From positions 3,596,001 to 3,660,000 of the forward strand of contig NZ_CP151636.1 of the NCBI RefSeq assembly GCF_038397745.1: a DNA stretch of 64,000 nucleotides, read 5' to 3'. The translations under genes were made by a program, and so were the position numbers. Positions 37,779-47,140 of this stretch are shown here, one piece after another. The stretch is from Microbacterium sp. LWH11-1.2 (lineage in GTDB: Bacteria; Actinomycetota; Actinomycetes; Actinomycetales; Microbacteriaceae). A model generated the notes under the pieces. That model searched no databases. It saw only the letters and a list, made by a program, of their open reading frames with translations, and was not told the origin of the DNA. Every line of letters begins with the position of its first letter. Positions within the stretch are counted from its first letter, which is position 1.

Positions 37779-38363
37779 ATGCTGAAGAAACTGGCTGCCA
37801 TCAGCCTGACCGCTGGCGCGCTGGTATTCATCGCGCCCTCCGTCGCAACCGCTGCGCCTTCCGGCCCGGCTGTGACGACCGACTCCTACGCGGAGACCCC
37901 TGGCGTGAAGGTCGATGATCCGATCATCGACATCTGCGAGGTCTCGACCATCGTCTTCGGCCCCGGCTACTTCCTGCCGTCCGAGAACGTGAACGTGTCG
38001 GTGTCGGGTCTGAACGCCGCGAACGCGGCCGTCTCGGGCAACACCGCCGCTGCTGACGGAAGCATGACGGTGACGTTCCGCCCGCCGTCCGACGGAGAGG
38101 GCTCCTACGCCATCGCCTTCGGCGGCTCGCGCTCGTACACCGCGACCATCACGGTCTCGCACGGACACGACGCCGCTGTGAGCTGCGACCACGATCCGTC
38201 TGTCGCGCCCGCAGGGTCGGAGCTGCCGCTCACCGGCGACGGATTCGAGCTCGCGCTCACCGGCGGAAGCGTATCGCCGTGGATCCTCGGCGGCGGAGCC
38301 GTCGCTCTCGTCGCCGGTGGGGCCCTGGTCGCCGCCGGTGCGGCTCGCCGCAAGCGCGCCTGA
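37779..38363 (+). CDS. Small secreted surface protein with LPxTG-type sorting signal
   Basis: 194 residues. Signal peptide 1 to about 26 (cut near ATAA), a single Ig-like or beta-rich domain, then LPLTG at 149-153, a second near-copy LALTG at 158-162, a TM segment (about 166-188) and the tail RRKRA. This is a complete cell-wall sorting signal; a class E-like sortase would be expected, but none is encoded in the window. GGGGAGA lies 5 nt before the ATG, one of the few strong ribosome sites here, which suggests high expression. Confidence 0.85.
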   Translation: MLKKLAAISLTAGALVFIAPSVATAAPSGPAVTTDSYAETPGVKVDDPIIDICEVSTIVFGPGYFLPSENVNVSVSGLNAANAAVSGNTAAADGSMTVTFRPPSDGEGSYAIAFGGSRSYTATITVSHGHDAAVSCDHDPSVAPAGSELPLTGDGFELALTGGSVSPWILGGGAVALVAGGALVAAGAARRKRA

Positions 38364-38395
38364 GTCTGGCTGCCGCCTCGTGCGGTGGTCGGCTG

Positions 38396-38432
38396 GACGA
38401 CGGTGATCCCTCCCCCTCCGATCACCGTCGTC
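38396..38432. terminator. Strong bidirectional terminator hairpin
   Basis: GACGACGGTGATC and its perfect complement (13 bp) flank an 11-nt pyrimidine loop, 32 nt after the surface protein stop and between convergent genes. The rest of 38364-38612 shows nothing I can support. Confidence 0.7.
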
Positions 38433-38612
38433 TGGCGATCCCGGTGGCCGCACCGGAAGCCCACGGCCTGCTCCTCCGGGAGACGGTCGTGGGCTGCGGC
38501 GTGCCCGCGGACGGCGTACCGCCGCTGATCGCGGACGATCGCATCTCTCCCGGCTGAAGTCGGCGGTCCACAGACCACCAGCTCACGGATCAGCGGCTCG
38601 CGGACCTCCGGG

Positions 38613-40067
38613 TCACGGCTCCGGCGTCGGCGTCTCGGTCGGAGGATGCAGGGTCTGCCGGATCATCTCCTGGATGTACCCGTAGTCCGGCTCGAACTCG
38701 TCGACTCCGAAGTCCGGGGTCAGCTCGATCGACGTGACGGGCAGCTCCTTGGCCTTGAGCATCAGATCGAAGAACTCGGGCAGCTTGTCCTGCGGCAGGT
38801 CCGTGCTGATGAGCGCCGTCCCCGCCGCCGCCACCTCGTTGAAGCGGGTGAGGACCGTCTGCGGAGTGAACTGGGCGAGGATCGCCTCCTGCAGCTCGCG
38901 CTGCCGCTTCATCCGATCCCAGTCGCTGGTGGTGTACCGCGAACGTGCGTACCACTGCGCGGTGTCGCCGTTCATGAGCTGCTGGCCCGGTTCGATCCAG
39001 CCGATCGCCCACTCGTTCACATCCGTGCCTTCCCAGCCCTCCGGCGGGCCGCCCATCGGCAGGCGCTCGGTCACGTTGATGTCGACGCCGCCCAGCGCAT
39101 CCACGAGCTCCGCGAATCCGTGCATGTCGACGAACACGTAGTACGGGATCTCGATTCCGAGGACGCCTTCCGCGGCATCCTTGGTCGCTTCGATGCCAGG
39201 GTCTGATCCCTGCGCCACGGCGTCCGGGTAGAGCGAGGCTCCCTGATCCTCACGGCAGATCTCCGCGGCGTTGCGCACGTGGTTCATCCAGCCGTTCCAG
39301 CCGCAGTCGTCGGAGCTGTAGCCCTCGAAGCCGTTCGGATAGAGCTCCTGCATCGGGCTGCCCTCGCTGAACGGAGCATTCGGGAGCTCACGCGGGATGC
39401 CGGTGATCGTCACGGCGCCCGTGTCGGCGTTGACCGACACGACCGAGATGCTGTCGAACCGCATCGAGTCGCGCCCGTCACCGCTGTCGGCACCCAGGAG
39501 CAGGATGTTGTAGTACCCGTCGCTCGGCGGGAGGCTCGGTCCGCTCTGCCCGAAGATCGTGGAGATGGTGCTGCGCGCGGACCCCACCACGGTCGCGGCG
39601 TATCCCGCGGCGCCGCCGACGAGTCCGAGCAGGATCAGCGCGACGATGGGGATCGCGAACCGCGAAGGACCCGAGACCTTCACGAGACGCACCAGACGCA
39701 GGGCGTCGAATGTCAGGACGATCCAGAGCACGACATAGGCGACGATCAGCACCTGCACGATCGTCAGCACGGCGGCGGAGAAGAATCCACCGCCGATGGT
39801 GAGCCAGAGCAGCACCGGGCGCGCGAACAGCGCCAGGCCGGCCGTGACGATCACCAGGAACCAGGCGATCAGCGTCGCGCGCAGCCCGAAGCGTCCGAGC
39901 CGACGATTGCCCGCGAGGATCTGCGCCGAACCGGGCACGAGGAGATTGAGCGCGACGAGCCACCAGCCGCGCTTCGTCATCTGCCCAGGGTCGGAGGAGT
40001 CCGGATGCCGCAGCGGCCGGTTCTCGATCAGCGGGCGCCCTGTCGCGCGCGGTGGCGCAAGGGTCAC
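38613..40067 (-). CDS. LytR-CpsA-Psr (LCP) family glycopolymer-peptidoglycan ligase
   Basis: 484 residues. About five TM segments in the first 165 residues (more than the single TM of classical LCPs), then an outside LCP domain: [39 protein letters not shown] and the Arg-rich [21 protein letters not shown] enzymes move teichoic acid or other glycopolymers from undecaprenyl phosphate to peptidoglycan, matching the surrounding loci. GTG start overlaps the purE stop (GTGA). Confidence 0.93.
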   Translation of the reverse strand: MTLAPPRATGRPLIENRPLRHPDSSDPGQMTKRGWWLVALNLLVPGSAQILAGNRRLGRFGLRATLIAWFLVIVTAGLALFARPVLLWLTIGGGFFSAAVLTIVQVLIVAYVVLWIVLTFDALRLVRLVKVSGPSRFAIPIVALILLGLVGGAAGYAATVVGSARSTISTIFGQSGPSLPPSDGYYNILLLGADSGDGRDSMRFDSISVVSVNADTGAVTITGIPRELPNAPFSEGSPMQELYPNGFEGYSSDDCGWNGWMNHVRNAAEICREDQGASLYPDAVAQGSDPGIEATKDAAEGVLGIEIPYYVFVDMHGFAELVDALGGVDINVTERLPMGGPPEGWEGTDVNEWAIGWIEPGQQLMNGDTAQWYARSRYTTSDWDRMKRQRELQEAILAQFTPQTVLTRFNEVAAAGTALISTDLPQDKLPEFFDLMLKAKELPVTSIELTPDFGVDEFEPDYGYIQEMIRQTLHPPTETPTPEP

Positions 40068-40579
40068 AGCGAGCCCTTCAGCCGTTCGCTCTTCTCCTCG
40101 ACCTGCGCCTCGAGGTCGCGCGCGTACGCCTCCACCCGGTCGGCGAGGTCGGCGTCGGCGGTACCGAGGATCCGTGCGGCGAGGAGCCCGGCGTTGCGCG
40201 CGCCCCCGATCGAGACGGTCGCGACGGGGATGCCGGCCGGCATCTGCACGATCGAGAGCAGCGAGTCCATGCCGTCCAGATACGCGAGCGGCACCGGCAC
40301 GCCCACGACCGGGAGCGCCGTCATCGAGGCGACCATACCCGGCAGATGGGCCGCTCCCCCGGCGCCGGCGATGATCACGCGGATGCCGCGGGAACGTGCC
40401 TCGCGCGCGTAGGACATCAGCTTGTCCGGCGTGCGGTGCGCCGAGACGACCTCGACCTCGTGCGGGATCCCGAAGTCCGTGAGCGCCTGCGAAGCGTCGC
40501 TCATGACACGCCAGTCGGAGTCGGATCCCATGATCACGCCGACCAGCGGCGCGGCGGAGGAGTGCAGTGGCTCGGTCAC
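40064..40579 (-). CDS. purE: N5-carboxyaminoimidazole ribonucleotide mutase
   Basis: 171 residues. Converts N5-CAIR to CAIR in purine synthesis. GSDSDWRVM at the N-terminus, [10 protein letters not shown] and [12 protein letters not shown] form the active site. Partner purK is encoded 71 nt upstream. Unusually, its stop overlaps an LCP gene, tying a purine gene to a wall gene. GTG 40579 with a 6-nt-spaced -10 box. Confidence 0.97.
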   Translation of the reverse strand: MTEPLHSSAAPLVGVIMGSDSDWRVMSDASQALTDFGIPHEVEVVSAHRTPDKLMSYAREARSRGIRVIIAGAGGAAHLPGMVASMTALPVVGVPVPLAYLDGMDSLLSIVQMPAGIPVATVSIGGARNAGLLAARILGTADADLADRVEAYARDLEAQVEEKSERLKGSL

Positions 40580-40585
40580 CAGATC

Positions 40586-40591
40586 AGGCTA
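40586..40591 (-). promoter_or_regulatory. -10 box of leaderless promoter for purE
   Basis: TAGCCT, 6-nt gap to GTG 40579; separates purE transcription from purK. Confidence 0.5.
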
Positions 40592-40650
40592 CGGTCTGCT
40601 GCTGTGAGAAGCCCTGAACGGCACACCTCTTGCCCGGTCTTGCGGGACGG

Positions 40651-41775
40651 TCAGTCGAAGTGCGCGGCTGCCGCCCTGGCGACGTACACCGCGTCGTCGA
40701 GGTCATCACCAGAGACGTTCACGTGCCCGACCTTGCGACCCGGACGCGGAGCCTTGCCGTAGGTGTGGATCTTCGCCGTGGGGTGCTCGGCCATCGCCGC
40801 GTCGAATCGCGCCTCGAGAGTGCCTTCGGTCGGACCGCCGAGGATGTTCACCATCACCGACCACGCCGCGCGCGGCGCCGTGCTCCCCAGCGGGAGATCG
40901 GCCACGGCGCGCAGGTGCTGCTCGAACTGCCCGGTCACCGCTCCGTCCTGACCCCAGTGTCCGCTGTTGTGCGGACGCATCGCCAGCTCGTTGACGAGGA
41001 TGCGCTCGTCGTCGGTCTCGAAGAGCTCGACGGCGAGCATGCCCGTCACGCCGAGGCCCTCGGCGATCGTGCGTCCGATCTCCTCCGCGACCCGGGACAG
41101 CCGTTCGGTCGCCGCCGGCGCGGGCGCGATGACCTCGGCGCAGACGCCACCGCGCTGCACGGTCTCGACGACCGGGTAGGCGACGATCTGACCGGAGGGC
41201 CGACGCGCGACCTGCTGTGCGAGCTCTCGGACGAACGGCACGAGCTCCTCGACCAGCAGCGCATCGCCGTCGACGACCGCCTCGAACCAGTCCTGGGCTT
41301 CATCGGCGGCGCGGACGACCCGCACACCCTTGCCGTCGTATCCTCCGCGCGGCGTCTTCACGACACCCCGGCCGTCGTGGCCGTCGAGGAAGGCCTGGAG
41401 CTCATCCACGCTGCGCACGGCCGCCCACTCCGGCTGCGGGATGCCGAGCTCGGTCAGGCGCGCGCGCATCACCAGCTTGTCCTGGGCGAACTGGAGGGCG
41501 TCCGGACCCGGGTGCACCACGACGCCCTCGGCGACGAGTGCCCGCAGCACCTCCTGGGGAACATGCTCATGGTCGAAGGTGATCACGTCGATGTCGGCCG
41601 CGAACGCGCGCACGGCGTCGATGTCCCGGTAATCGCCCACGGCGGTCGTCGCGAGCCGGGCGGACATGCCGTCGCCCTCCGCGAGCACCCGCAGGTCGAG
41701 TCCGAGCTCGACCGCCGGAGCGATCATCATCCGGGCCAGCTGTCCTCCGCCGATCACGCCCACACGCAGCGTCAT
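40651..41775 (-). CDS. purK: 5-(carboxyamino)imidazole ribonucleotide synthase
   Basis: 374 residues, ATP-grasp fold. VGVIGGGQLARMM, FDHEHVP, KTPRGGYDGKGV (nucleotide loop) and NELAMRPHNSGHW (metal site) match PurK, which carboxylates AIR with ATP and bicarbonate. Start ATG 41775 has GGAGG 7 nt upstream. Runs toward purE. Confidence 0.97.
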   Translation of the reverse strand: MTLRVGVIGGGQLARMMIAPAVELGLDLRVLAEGDGMSARLATTAVGDYRDIDAVRAFAADIDVITFDHEHVPQEVLRALVAEGVVVHPGPDALQFAQDKLVMRARLTELGIPQPEWAAVRSVDELQAFLDGHDGRGVVKTPRGGYDGKGVRVVRAADEAQDWFEAVVDGDALLVEELVPFVRELAQQVARRPSGQIVAYPVVETVQRGGVCAEVIAPAPAATERLSRVAEEIGRTIAEGLGVTGMLAVELFETDDERILVNELAMRPHNSGHWGQDGAVTGQFEQHLRAVADLPLGSTAPRAAWSVMVNILGGPTEGTLEARFDAAMAEHPTAKIHTYGKAPRPGRKVGHVNVSGDDLDDAVYVARAAAAHFD

Positions 41776-41834
41776 GTGCCGCCTCCATTCGTCTCGACCA
41801 TTCTCGCGCACGCAGGCGACGATGTCCGACACGG

Positions 41835-41864
41835 GTGCCGCGGCGCGCGGGCGGCGCCGCGCAC
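41835..41864 (-). terminator. GC-rich hairpin after the PH-domain protein gene
   Basis: GTGC-c-GCGGCGC pairs with GCGCCGC-GCAC (one bulge) around a 7-nt loop, 8 nt after the stop at 41873. Confidence 0.5.
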
Positions 41865-41872
41865 CGCGGGAG

Positions 41873-42427
41873 TCAGATGTCGTCGAGGTTGTCGGTGCTG
41901 CCCTGCGCGTCTCGATGCGCGAGGATCTGGCCCACCTCGATCTGGTCGGCGAGCGTCTCGTGGACGAGCGTGACGTTGGGCACATTGGCCAGGCGCAGGG
42001 GTTCGTCGACACCGTTCGAGAGGGTGATCGTGCCCGTTCCCCACAGGCGCTGCAGCGGCCCGCGACGCACGGCGATCGTGTAGCCCCTCGCGTGCGACAT
42101 CTCGCGCCGACGACGCGCCCCGATGCCCTGATGCGCGATGACCCTCCGGGTGGTCACGGTCGTGCTCTGCGAGTACCAGACGATGAACGGCACCACGACG
42201 ACGAGCAGGACGACGAGACCGGCCGCCGACAGCAGCATCCAGTTCTCGAGCCCCGCGGGCAGATTGTCGTAGAAGTAGGCCGTCGCCCCGAAGACGCCGA
42301 TCAGGACCAGCGCCGACCAGAACAGTCGACGGGCGTGGCTCCGCAGCCGCGCGATGAGCAGCTCTTCGGTCGGCACGCCGGGCGGCGGCATCACCGGCCG
42401 GCCTCCGAGCGTCACGGGCTGAGTCAC
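41873..42427 (-). CDS. PH-domain (bPH2-like) membrane protein
   Basis: 184 residues. Two TM segments (about 38-52 and 64-84), then a bacterial PH-like domain (TTVTTRRVIAHQGIG, TITLSNGVDEPLRLANVPNV). Members are common in actinobacteria; function unclear. GTG 42427 is chosen because a CACAAT box is spaced 6 nt ahead and upstream codons would be antisense to birA territory. Confidence 0.8.
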   Translation of the reverse strand: MTQPVTLGGRPVMPPPGVPTEELLIARLRSHARRLFWSALVLIGVFGATAYFYDNLPAGLENWMLLSAAGLVVLLVVVVPFIVWYSQSTTVTTRRVIAHQGIGARRRREMSHARGYTIAVRRGPLQRLWGTGTITLSNGVDEPLRLANVPNVTLVHETLADQIEVGQILAHRDAQGSTDNLDDI

Positions 42428-42433
42428 CCCACC

Positions 42434-42439
42434 ATTGTG
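42434..42439 (-). promoter_or_regulatory. -10 box of leaderless promoter for the PH-domain gene
   Basis: CACAAT, 6-nt gap to GTG 42427. Confidence 0.35.
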
Positions 42440-42482
42440 CCCGTGATCTGCGACAAAGCGGACTGCGCGGCGGCGTGTCAGA

Positions 42483-43253
42483 TCAGGCGGGCCGCACGTG
42501 CACGACATCGCCCGCCGAGACGGCGTGCGCGGAACCGTCCGCCGACACCAGGAGACGGCCCTGAGGGTCGAGCGCCGTGGCGCGGCCCTCGAGCAGGACA
42601 CCGCCGGGCAGCGAGACGCGGACGACGAGACCCAGGGTCGCGCATCGGGCCGTGACGGCAGCGTGCAACCCGCTCGCGACCGCGTCATCGGCCGCGGCGA
42701 GCGCGGCGAGGGTGGAGGACAGCGCCCGCAGGTAGTCCGCCAGCAGCCGGTCCTCGTCGACCTCGACGCCGAGCACCGCGAACGAGGTCGCCGTCGGCAC
42801 GGGGAGCTGCTCCGCAGTCATGGCCGTGTTGACACCGGAGCCGACGATGACGGCATCCGTCGTCGCCTCGGCGAGGATCCCGCAGATCTTGCGCCCGTCG
42901 ACCAGGACGTCGTTCGGCCACTTCACCGCGACGTCTCGCCCCGGGAGCTGGGCGGCCACCGCCTCTGTCATCGCCAGGCCTGCGGCGAGGGGGATCCAGC
43001 CGCGTGCGGCGGGGTCGTCCGGCAGGGTGCGCAGCAGCACGGAGATCGCGAGCGCTGCGCCGTCGGGAGCCACCCACGTGCGGTCGAGACGCCCGCGCCC
43101 CGCGGTCTGGTTCCTCGTGATCAGGGCGGAGAGGTGCGGCCAGCCCTCGACATCGTCGGCCCGCTCGCGGAGATCGGCGTTCGTCGAGCCCGTGCGCGGG
43201 AGGACCTCCAGGCGCGCCGCGACACCATGGGAGCGCGGGAGGTCACCGCTCAT
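42483..43253 (-). CDS. birA: Biotin--[acetyl-CoA-carboxylase] ligase
   Basis: 256 residues. PRTGSTNADL, TAGRGRLDRTW (biotinyl-5'-AMP loop), VKWPNDVLVDGRKICGIL and VGSGVNT are the class motifs. It attaches biotin to carboxylase carrier proteins. No N-terminal helix-turn-helix, so it is a monofunctional enzyme and not a repressor. ATG overlaps the end of the glycerophosphotransferase-like gene by four bases. Confidence 0.95.
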   Translation of the reverse strand: MSGDLPRSHGVAARLEVLPRTGSTNADLRERADDVEGWPHLSALITRNQTAGRGRLDRTWVAPDGAALAISVLLRTLPDDPAARGWIPLAAGLAMTEAVAAQLPGRDVAVKWPNDVLVDGRKICGILAEATTDAVIVGSGVNTAMTAEQLPVPTATSFAVLGVEVDEDRLLADYLRALSSTLAALAAADDAVASGLHAAVTARCATLGLVVRVSLPGGVLLEGRATALDPQGRLLVSADGSAHAVSAGDVVHVRPA

Positions 43254-44533
43254 GCGTCTTCCTCGTCGGCCTCTTCGTCATCGTCGTCCTCGTCCTCGCG
43301 GATCGCGCCGATGTCGTTCGCGTGCCACTGCTCCCATTCGCGCATGAGCCGCTCGACGGCTGCGTGGAACTTCTCGGTGGCGACGCCCGGAGTCGTGTCG
43401 CCGAAATAGTGCTGCACCCACATCCGGAGCCGGGCGACGGCCGCCTCATCCGCACGGACGCGCTCGACCTCGGAGACGATGCGAGACGCGTCGTCGACCG
43501 TCAGCCACTCGCAGTCCGCGAGGTAGCCGGTGGAGTCGATCGAGGCGCGCTCGTCTGCGGGACGCGTGATCATGAGGGGCTTGCCAGCGGCGAGACGGTC
43601 GTAGACCATCGCCGAGATGTCGACGACGGCGACATCGGCGGCCGAGAGCTGCCAGCCGAGTTCCGGCCCGTCGTCGTAGACGTGCTGCGCGCTGCGGTCC
43701 GCGGCATTGGCCGCGTTGATCGCCGCGATGATCCTGCGGTGGGCGGCCCCGTACGCCTCATCCACGACCCCGCTGCGGGGATGCGGTCGGTAGATGACCC
43801 GATGCCGGCCGGTCGCCAGGAGCTGTTTCACGAGCGTCTCGCCGTGCGTCGCGATCGAACCGTAGTGAGCGCTGGGACGGTCCCCCTCCCAGGTCGGTGC
43901 GTACAGCACCACGGTGCGCTCATCCGGCGTGTAGGGCAGCGTCCCCGAATAGTGATCCGCCTGCGGTCGACCGATGTCGATCGTTCGACGGTCGACGTCG
44001 TAGTCCCACAGCGTGCGCGAGAGACGATCCCGCGCCGCCTGACCCGCGACGAAGGCGTAGTCGTAGGCCTTGTACTGATTCGTGGTCATGTACATCTTGT
44101 CGGACTCGCCGTGGTTGATGAACACGTGCCAGCGGCGTCCGTAGCGGAACATCTGAAAATTGCGGGTGTTCTGATTGACGTACAGCACGACCCGGATGTC
44201 CTGGTGGGCGATGAACCGCTCGAGGTCGCGGACCTTCGGCACGAAGGCGACCGGCGGTCCGTCCTCGTCGAGCAGCTTCTCGGCGCCCGTCGCCGACCGG
44301 GAGAGCACGACGACCGGCCACCGCTTCGCGAGCTCCGCGAGCGGACGATACCACTGGCGCATCTGGTACATGTTCACCGCGCCGTCGGCGAAGTACACCG
44401 CGACCTGGAAGTGATCGAGCGGATGCGGTTCGCGCTCGGCGAGGCGCCGCCGCACCCGCTGCACGGCGCTGCGGGACGCGAGCGCGCGCGTGAGGAGACG
44501 GTACGCCTTCTTGGCGTCAGACAATGCACCCAT
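43250..44533 (-). CDS. CDP-glycerol glycerophosphotransferase family protein (TagF/TagB-like) 1
   Basis: 427 residues. GT-B-like teichoic acid polymerase fold: VFINHGESDKMYM, VLYAPTWEGDRPS, VIYRPHPRSG and VAVVDISAMVYDRLAAGKP correspond to the HG(T/E), YAPTW, RxHP and TDYSS-type motifs. The acidic tail (EDEDDDDEE) is unusual. Probably builds or primes a polyol-phosphate polymer; donor unproven. Start ATG 44533 has TATTCT 6 nt upstream. Confidence 0.87.
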   Translation of the reverse strand: MGALSDAKKAYRLLTRALASRSAVQRVRRRLAEREPHPLDHFQVAVYFADGAVNMYQMRQWYRPLAELAKRWPVVVLSRSATGAEKLLDEDGPPVAFVPKVRDLERFIAHQDIRVVLYVNQNTRNFQMFRYGRRWHVFINHGESDKMYMTTNQYKAYDYAFVAGQAARDRLSRTLWDYDVDRRTIDIGRPQADHYSGTLPYTPDERTVVLYAPTWEGDRPSAHYGSIATHGETLVKQLLATGRHRVIYRPHPRSGVVDEAYGAAHRRIIAAINAANAADRSAQHVYDDGPELGWQLSAADVAVVDISAMVYDRLAAGKPLMITRPADERASIDSTGYLADCEWLTVDDASRIVSEVERVRADEAAVARLRMWVQHYFGDTTPGVATEKFHAAVERLMREWEQWHANDIGAIREDEDDDDEEADEEDA

Positions 44534-44539
44534 CCCTCC

Positions 44540-44545
44540 AGAATA
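44540..44545 (-). promoter_or_regulatory. -10 box of leaderless promoter for TagF-like gene 1
   Basis: TATTCT, 6-nt gap to ATG 44533; divergent from the box at 44603. Confidence 0.5.
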
Positions 44546-44602
44546 GTTCGTTCCGCGCTCTCGCCCCGCGGACGGATCAGGGAACGCCCGATGTCGTCGT
44601 GC

Positions 44603-44608
44603 CATGAT
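44603..44608 (+). promoter_or_regulatory. -10 box of leaderless promoter for the GT2 gene
   Basis: CATGAT, 6-nt gap to GTG 44615. Confidence 0.4.
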
Positions 44609-44614
44609 CGTCAT

Positions 44615-45688
44615 GTGCCAGCCAACGAATCCGTCACGCCCGACGCCGGGGTGTCCTTCGTGATGCCGGTGCTCAACGAGCGGGCGTACCTCGAGCACGC
44701 CGTCGCCTCCGTGCTCGCCCAGGACGTCGACGGACCCGCCGAGCTCGTCCTCGCGCTCGGCCCCTCGACCGACGGGACCACTGAGCTGGCCGAGCGGCTG
44801 GCTGCGGCCGACGACCGCATCCGGCTGGTCCGGAACCCGGCCGCGCACATCCCGGTGGGGTTGAACGCCGCGATCGGCGCGAGCCGGTACGCGACGATCG
44901 TCCGCGTGGATGCTCACTCCGAGCTGTCTCCCGGCTACGCGGCCCGCGCCCTGGAGACGCTCGAGCGCACACAGTCGGCCAACGTCGGCGGCGTCATGCA
45001 CGCCGAGGGCCGCACGCCCTTCCAGAAGGCGGTCGCGCGCCTCTACAACTCCCCCGTCGGTCTCGGCGGCGGCGCGTACCACGGCCGCACGCACGAGGGC
45101 GAGGCCGAATCGGCGTACCTCGGCGTCATGCGCCGCGAGGTGCTCGACGAGGTGGGACTGTTCGACGAGACGATCCGCCGTGGCGAGGACTGGGAGCTCA
45201 ACCTCCGCATCCGCCAGGCCGGACACCGCGTCTGGTTCGACCCGACCCTGTCCGTGACGTACTGGCCACGGGAGAGCTGGCTCCGCCTCGCGCGTCAGTT
45301 CCGCGCGACCGGCGCCTGGCGCGGCGAGCTCGTGCGCCGATTCGGCCGCCGCAACGGCATCCGCTACTTCGCTCCGCCCGCCCTCGTCCTCGTGGTCGCC
45401 CTCGCTGTCATCGTCGGTGCGCTGCAGCTCACCGGCGTGCTGACGGGCGTCGCGTCCCTGATCGCGGCGATCGTGGCCTACGTCCCGCTCGCGCTGTATC
45501 TGCTCCTCGTGCTCGCCGTCGCCCTGGCTCCGGGGGGAGGCGGGCTGCGTCAGAAGCTGTGGACCCTGCTCGTGCTGCCGACGATGCACCTGTCCTGGGG
45601 CATCGGGTTCCTCGGGGGCGTGCTGCGTGGTGCGCGCGACACGGTCGACGCATCGCGTCTCGGCACGCAGAACACGCCGCTGCCGTGA
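44615..45688 (+). CDS. Glycosyltransferase family 2 with C-terminal TM segments (ExoA-like)
   Basis: 357 residues. VSFVMPVLNERAYLEHAV, LALGPSTDGT, IVRVDAHSEL (metal site) and RRGEDWELNLRIRQAG (catalytic ED) in the GT-A domain, followed by three TM segments (about 255-345). This layout is that of membrane-bound GT2 enzymes of exopolysaccharide assembly. Start GTG 44615 chosen from -10 spacing; translation of codons further upstream reads antisense to a neighbouring gene. Lies between TagF-like genes. Confidence 0.88.
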   Translation: MPANESVTPDAGVSFVMPVLNERAYLEHAVASVLAQDVDGPAELVLALGPSTDGTTELAERLAAADDRIRLVRNPAAHIPVGLNAAIGASRYATIVRVDAHSELSPGYAARALETLERTQSANVGGVMHAEGRTPFQKAVARLYNSPVGLGGGAYHGRTHEGEAESAYLGVMRREVLDEVGLFDETIRRGEDWELNLRIRQAGHRVWFDPTLSVTYWPRESWLRLARQFRATGAWRGELVRRFGRRNGIRYFAPPALVLVVALAVIVGALQLTGVLTGVASLIAAIVAYVPLALYLLLVLAVALAPGGGGLRQKLWTLLVLPTMHLSWGIGFLGGVLRGARDTVDASRLGTQNTPLP

Positions 45689-45703
45689 CGCCGGCCCTTC
45701 GGA

Positions 45704-47140
45704 TCAGCGGCTGACGAACCCGAGGTCGAGGATCCGGTCCACCACGCGCTCGGCTGCGTGCCCGTCGTCCCGCCTGTTGAACTGCGCGCGCCACGCGGCG
45801 TACCTGCTCGCGTAGGCGGATTCCTGGCCGGGGTCGCCCAGCGCCGCGGCGAGCTCGTCCTGCGTGCGCACGAGGGGGCCGGGCGCGCGCTCGGCGAGGT
45901 CGAAGTAGAAGCCGCGCAGCTGCCCGCGGTAGTGATCCATGTCGGGAACGAGAAAGTACATCGGCTTGCCGGTGACGCTGAAGTCGAACATCACCGAGGA
46001 GTAGTCGGTGATGAGCGCGTCGGCGGCGAGGAGCAGCTGAGCCGTCTCGGGATAGCCGGTCACGTCGATGACCCTGGCGCCGGAACGGTCGCGCCCCTGC
46101 TGCAGCGTGCGGGTGTGTCCGCGGACGAGCACCACGGCGTCGGCCTGCCGGGCGAGCAGCTCCGGGTCGATGAAGTCGACCATCTCGCTGCGATCGTCAC
46201 GCCAGGTCGGTGCGTACAGGAGCACACGCTCCCCCTCGCCGATCCCCAGAGCCGCACGGACCGCGGCCGGATCCCCGGTGGTGAGCGCGTCGTTGCGCGG
46301 GTAGCCCTCGACCCAGATCGGCCTTCCGAAGAACGCATATGCCTTGCGGAGAATGCGCTCGGAGTAGGTGTTCTGCGCGAGCAGCACATCCCATCGTCGC
46401 GATTCCTTCACGACCGCCGCCATGCGACGAGGGTCGAACCCGGGACGATGCAGGGCGAGTCGCTTGAGCGGTGTGCCGTGCCAGGTCTGCAGCACCTTCT
46501 GCCCCGGCTTGCGCTCGAACCGGCGGCGCAGCCAGTCGTTCACCACCAGCAGTCGGGCGGCACCGCGGGCATGCCACCACTCCGGACTGCCTTCGACGAC
46601 GGCGATCGCCCCCTCCGGCACCGCGACCGAGAGGTCGACCACGCTCCAGTAGCGCCGCAGATCCGGCACTCGGGACGCGAGCTCCCGATCGATCGCCTGC
46701 GGGTTGCAGCCGACGCTGCGGCCGTAGAAGCTCTCGAAGAACACGGCGTTCTCGGTGCCGCCGGTCTGGGCCACGTAGCGTCCCTCCAGCGTCGACTGCC
46801 CCTCGACCGTCTCGTAGACGGGATCGATCGGTGCGGCGATGCGCACAGCGCCGCCGTCGACAGCGACGCGGACACCGGTCATCACGGTCGGCGCGATCCG
46901 CAGGTCGTCGAGATCCGTGTCGGCGATGCGCAGCTCGTATTCGCCGGACGGCAGCGGCAGAGCCGGCCCGCCCCAGCGCGAAGCCTGCAGCGGGAACACG
47001 GCCTTCCAGGTCTTGCCCCCGCCGGTGATGCGCGCATCGACACGTGCCCGCGGTCCGGAGAGCTGCGCTGTCGCCGGTCGCTGACCGGTCCCTGCGATGA
47101 TCAGCGCTTCGGCCGCTTCATCGATCCGGGCCGTTGTCAT
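45704..47140 (-). CDS. CDP-glycerol glycerophosphotransferase family protein (TagF-like) 2
   Basis: 478 residues. An N-terminal beta-rich region of about 110 residues (TagF-accessory type), then the catalytic part: LQTWHGTPLKRLAL, LLAQNTYSERILRKAY, LLYAPTWRDDRSE, VVLVRGHTRT and LITDYSSVMFDF. The WHGTPLK and TDYSS motifs are those of wall-teichoic-acid polymerases and primases. ATG overlaps the stop of the next TagF-like gene (ATGA), so they act together. Confidence 0.93.
   Translation of the reverse strand: MTTARIDEAAEALIIAGTGQRPATAQLSGPRARVDARITGGGKTWKAVFPLQASRWGGPALPLPSGEYELRIADTDLDDLRIAPTVMTGVRVAVDGGAVRIAAPIDPVYETVEGQSTLEGRYVAQTGGTENAVFFESFYGRSVGCNPQAIDRELASRVPDLRRYWSVVDLSVAVPEGAIAVVEGSPEWWHARGAARLLVVNDWLRRRFERKPGQKVLQTWHGTPLKRLALHRPGFDPRRMAAVVKESRRWDVLLAQNTYSERILRKAYAFFGRPIWVEGYPRNDALTTGDPAAVRAALGIGEGERVLLYAPTWRDDRSEMVDFIDPELLARQADAVVLVRGHTRTLQQGRDRSGARVIDVTGYPETAQLLLAADALITDYSSVMFDFSVTGKPMYFLVPDMDHYRGQLRGFYFDLAERAPGPLVRTQDELAAALGDPGQESAYASRYAAWRAQFNRRDDGHAAERVVDRILDLGFVSR

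Noticed and set aside
38433..38612. Open frames in the gap between the surface protein and LCP genes
   Set aside because: Short, overlapping on both strands, no ribosome site, no motif; the region holds only a terminator at its left end.
41773..41802. A nine-codon mini-ORF (MVETNGGGT) ending over the purK ATG
   Set aside because: No -10 box at 6-7 nt before it, and purK has its own GGAGG ribosome site at normal distance.
43322..44614. N-terminal extension of the GT2 protein through 43322
   Set aside because: Antisense to TagF-like gene 1; the GT-A domain starts only after 44615, where a spaced -10 and GTG are found.
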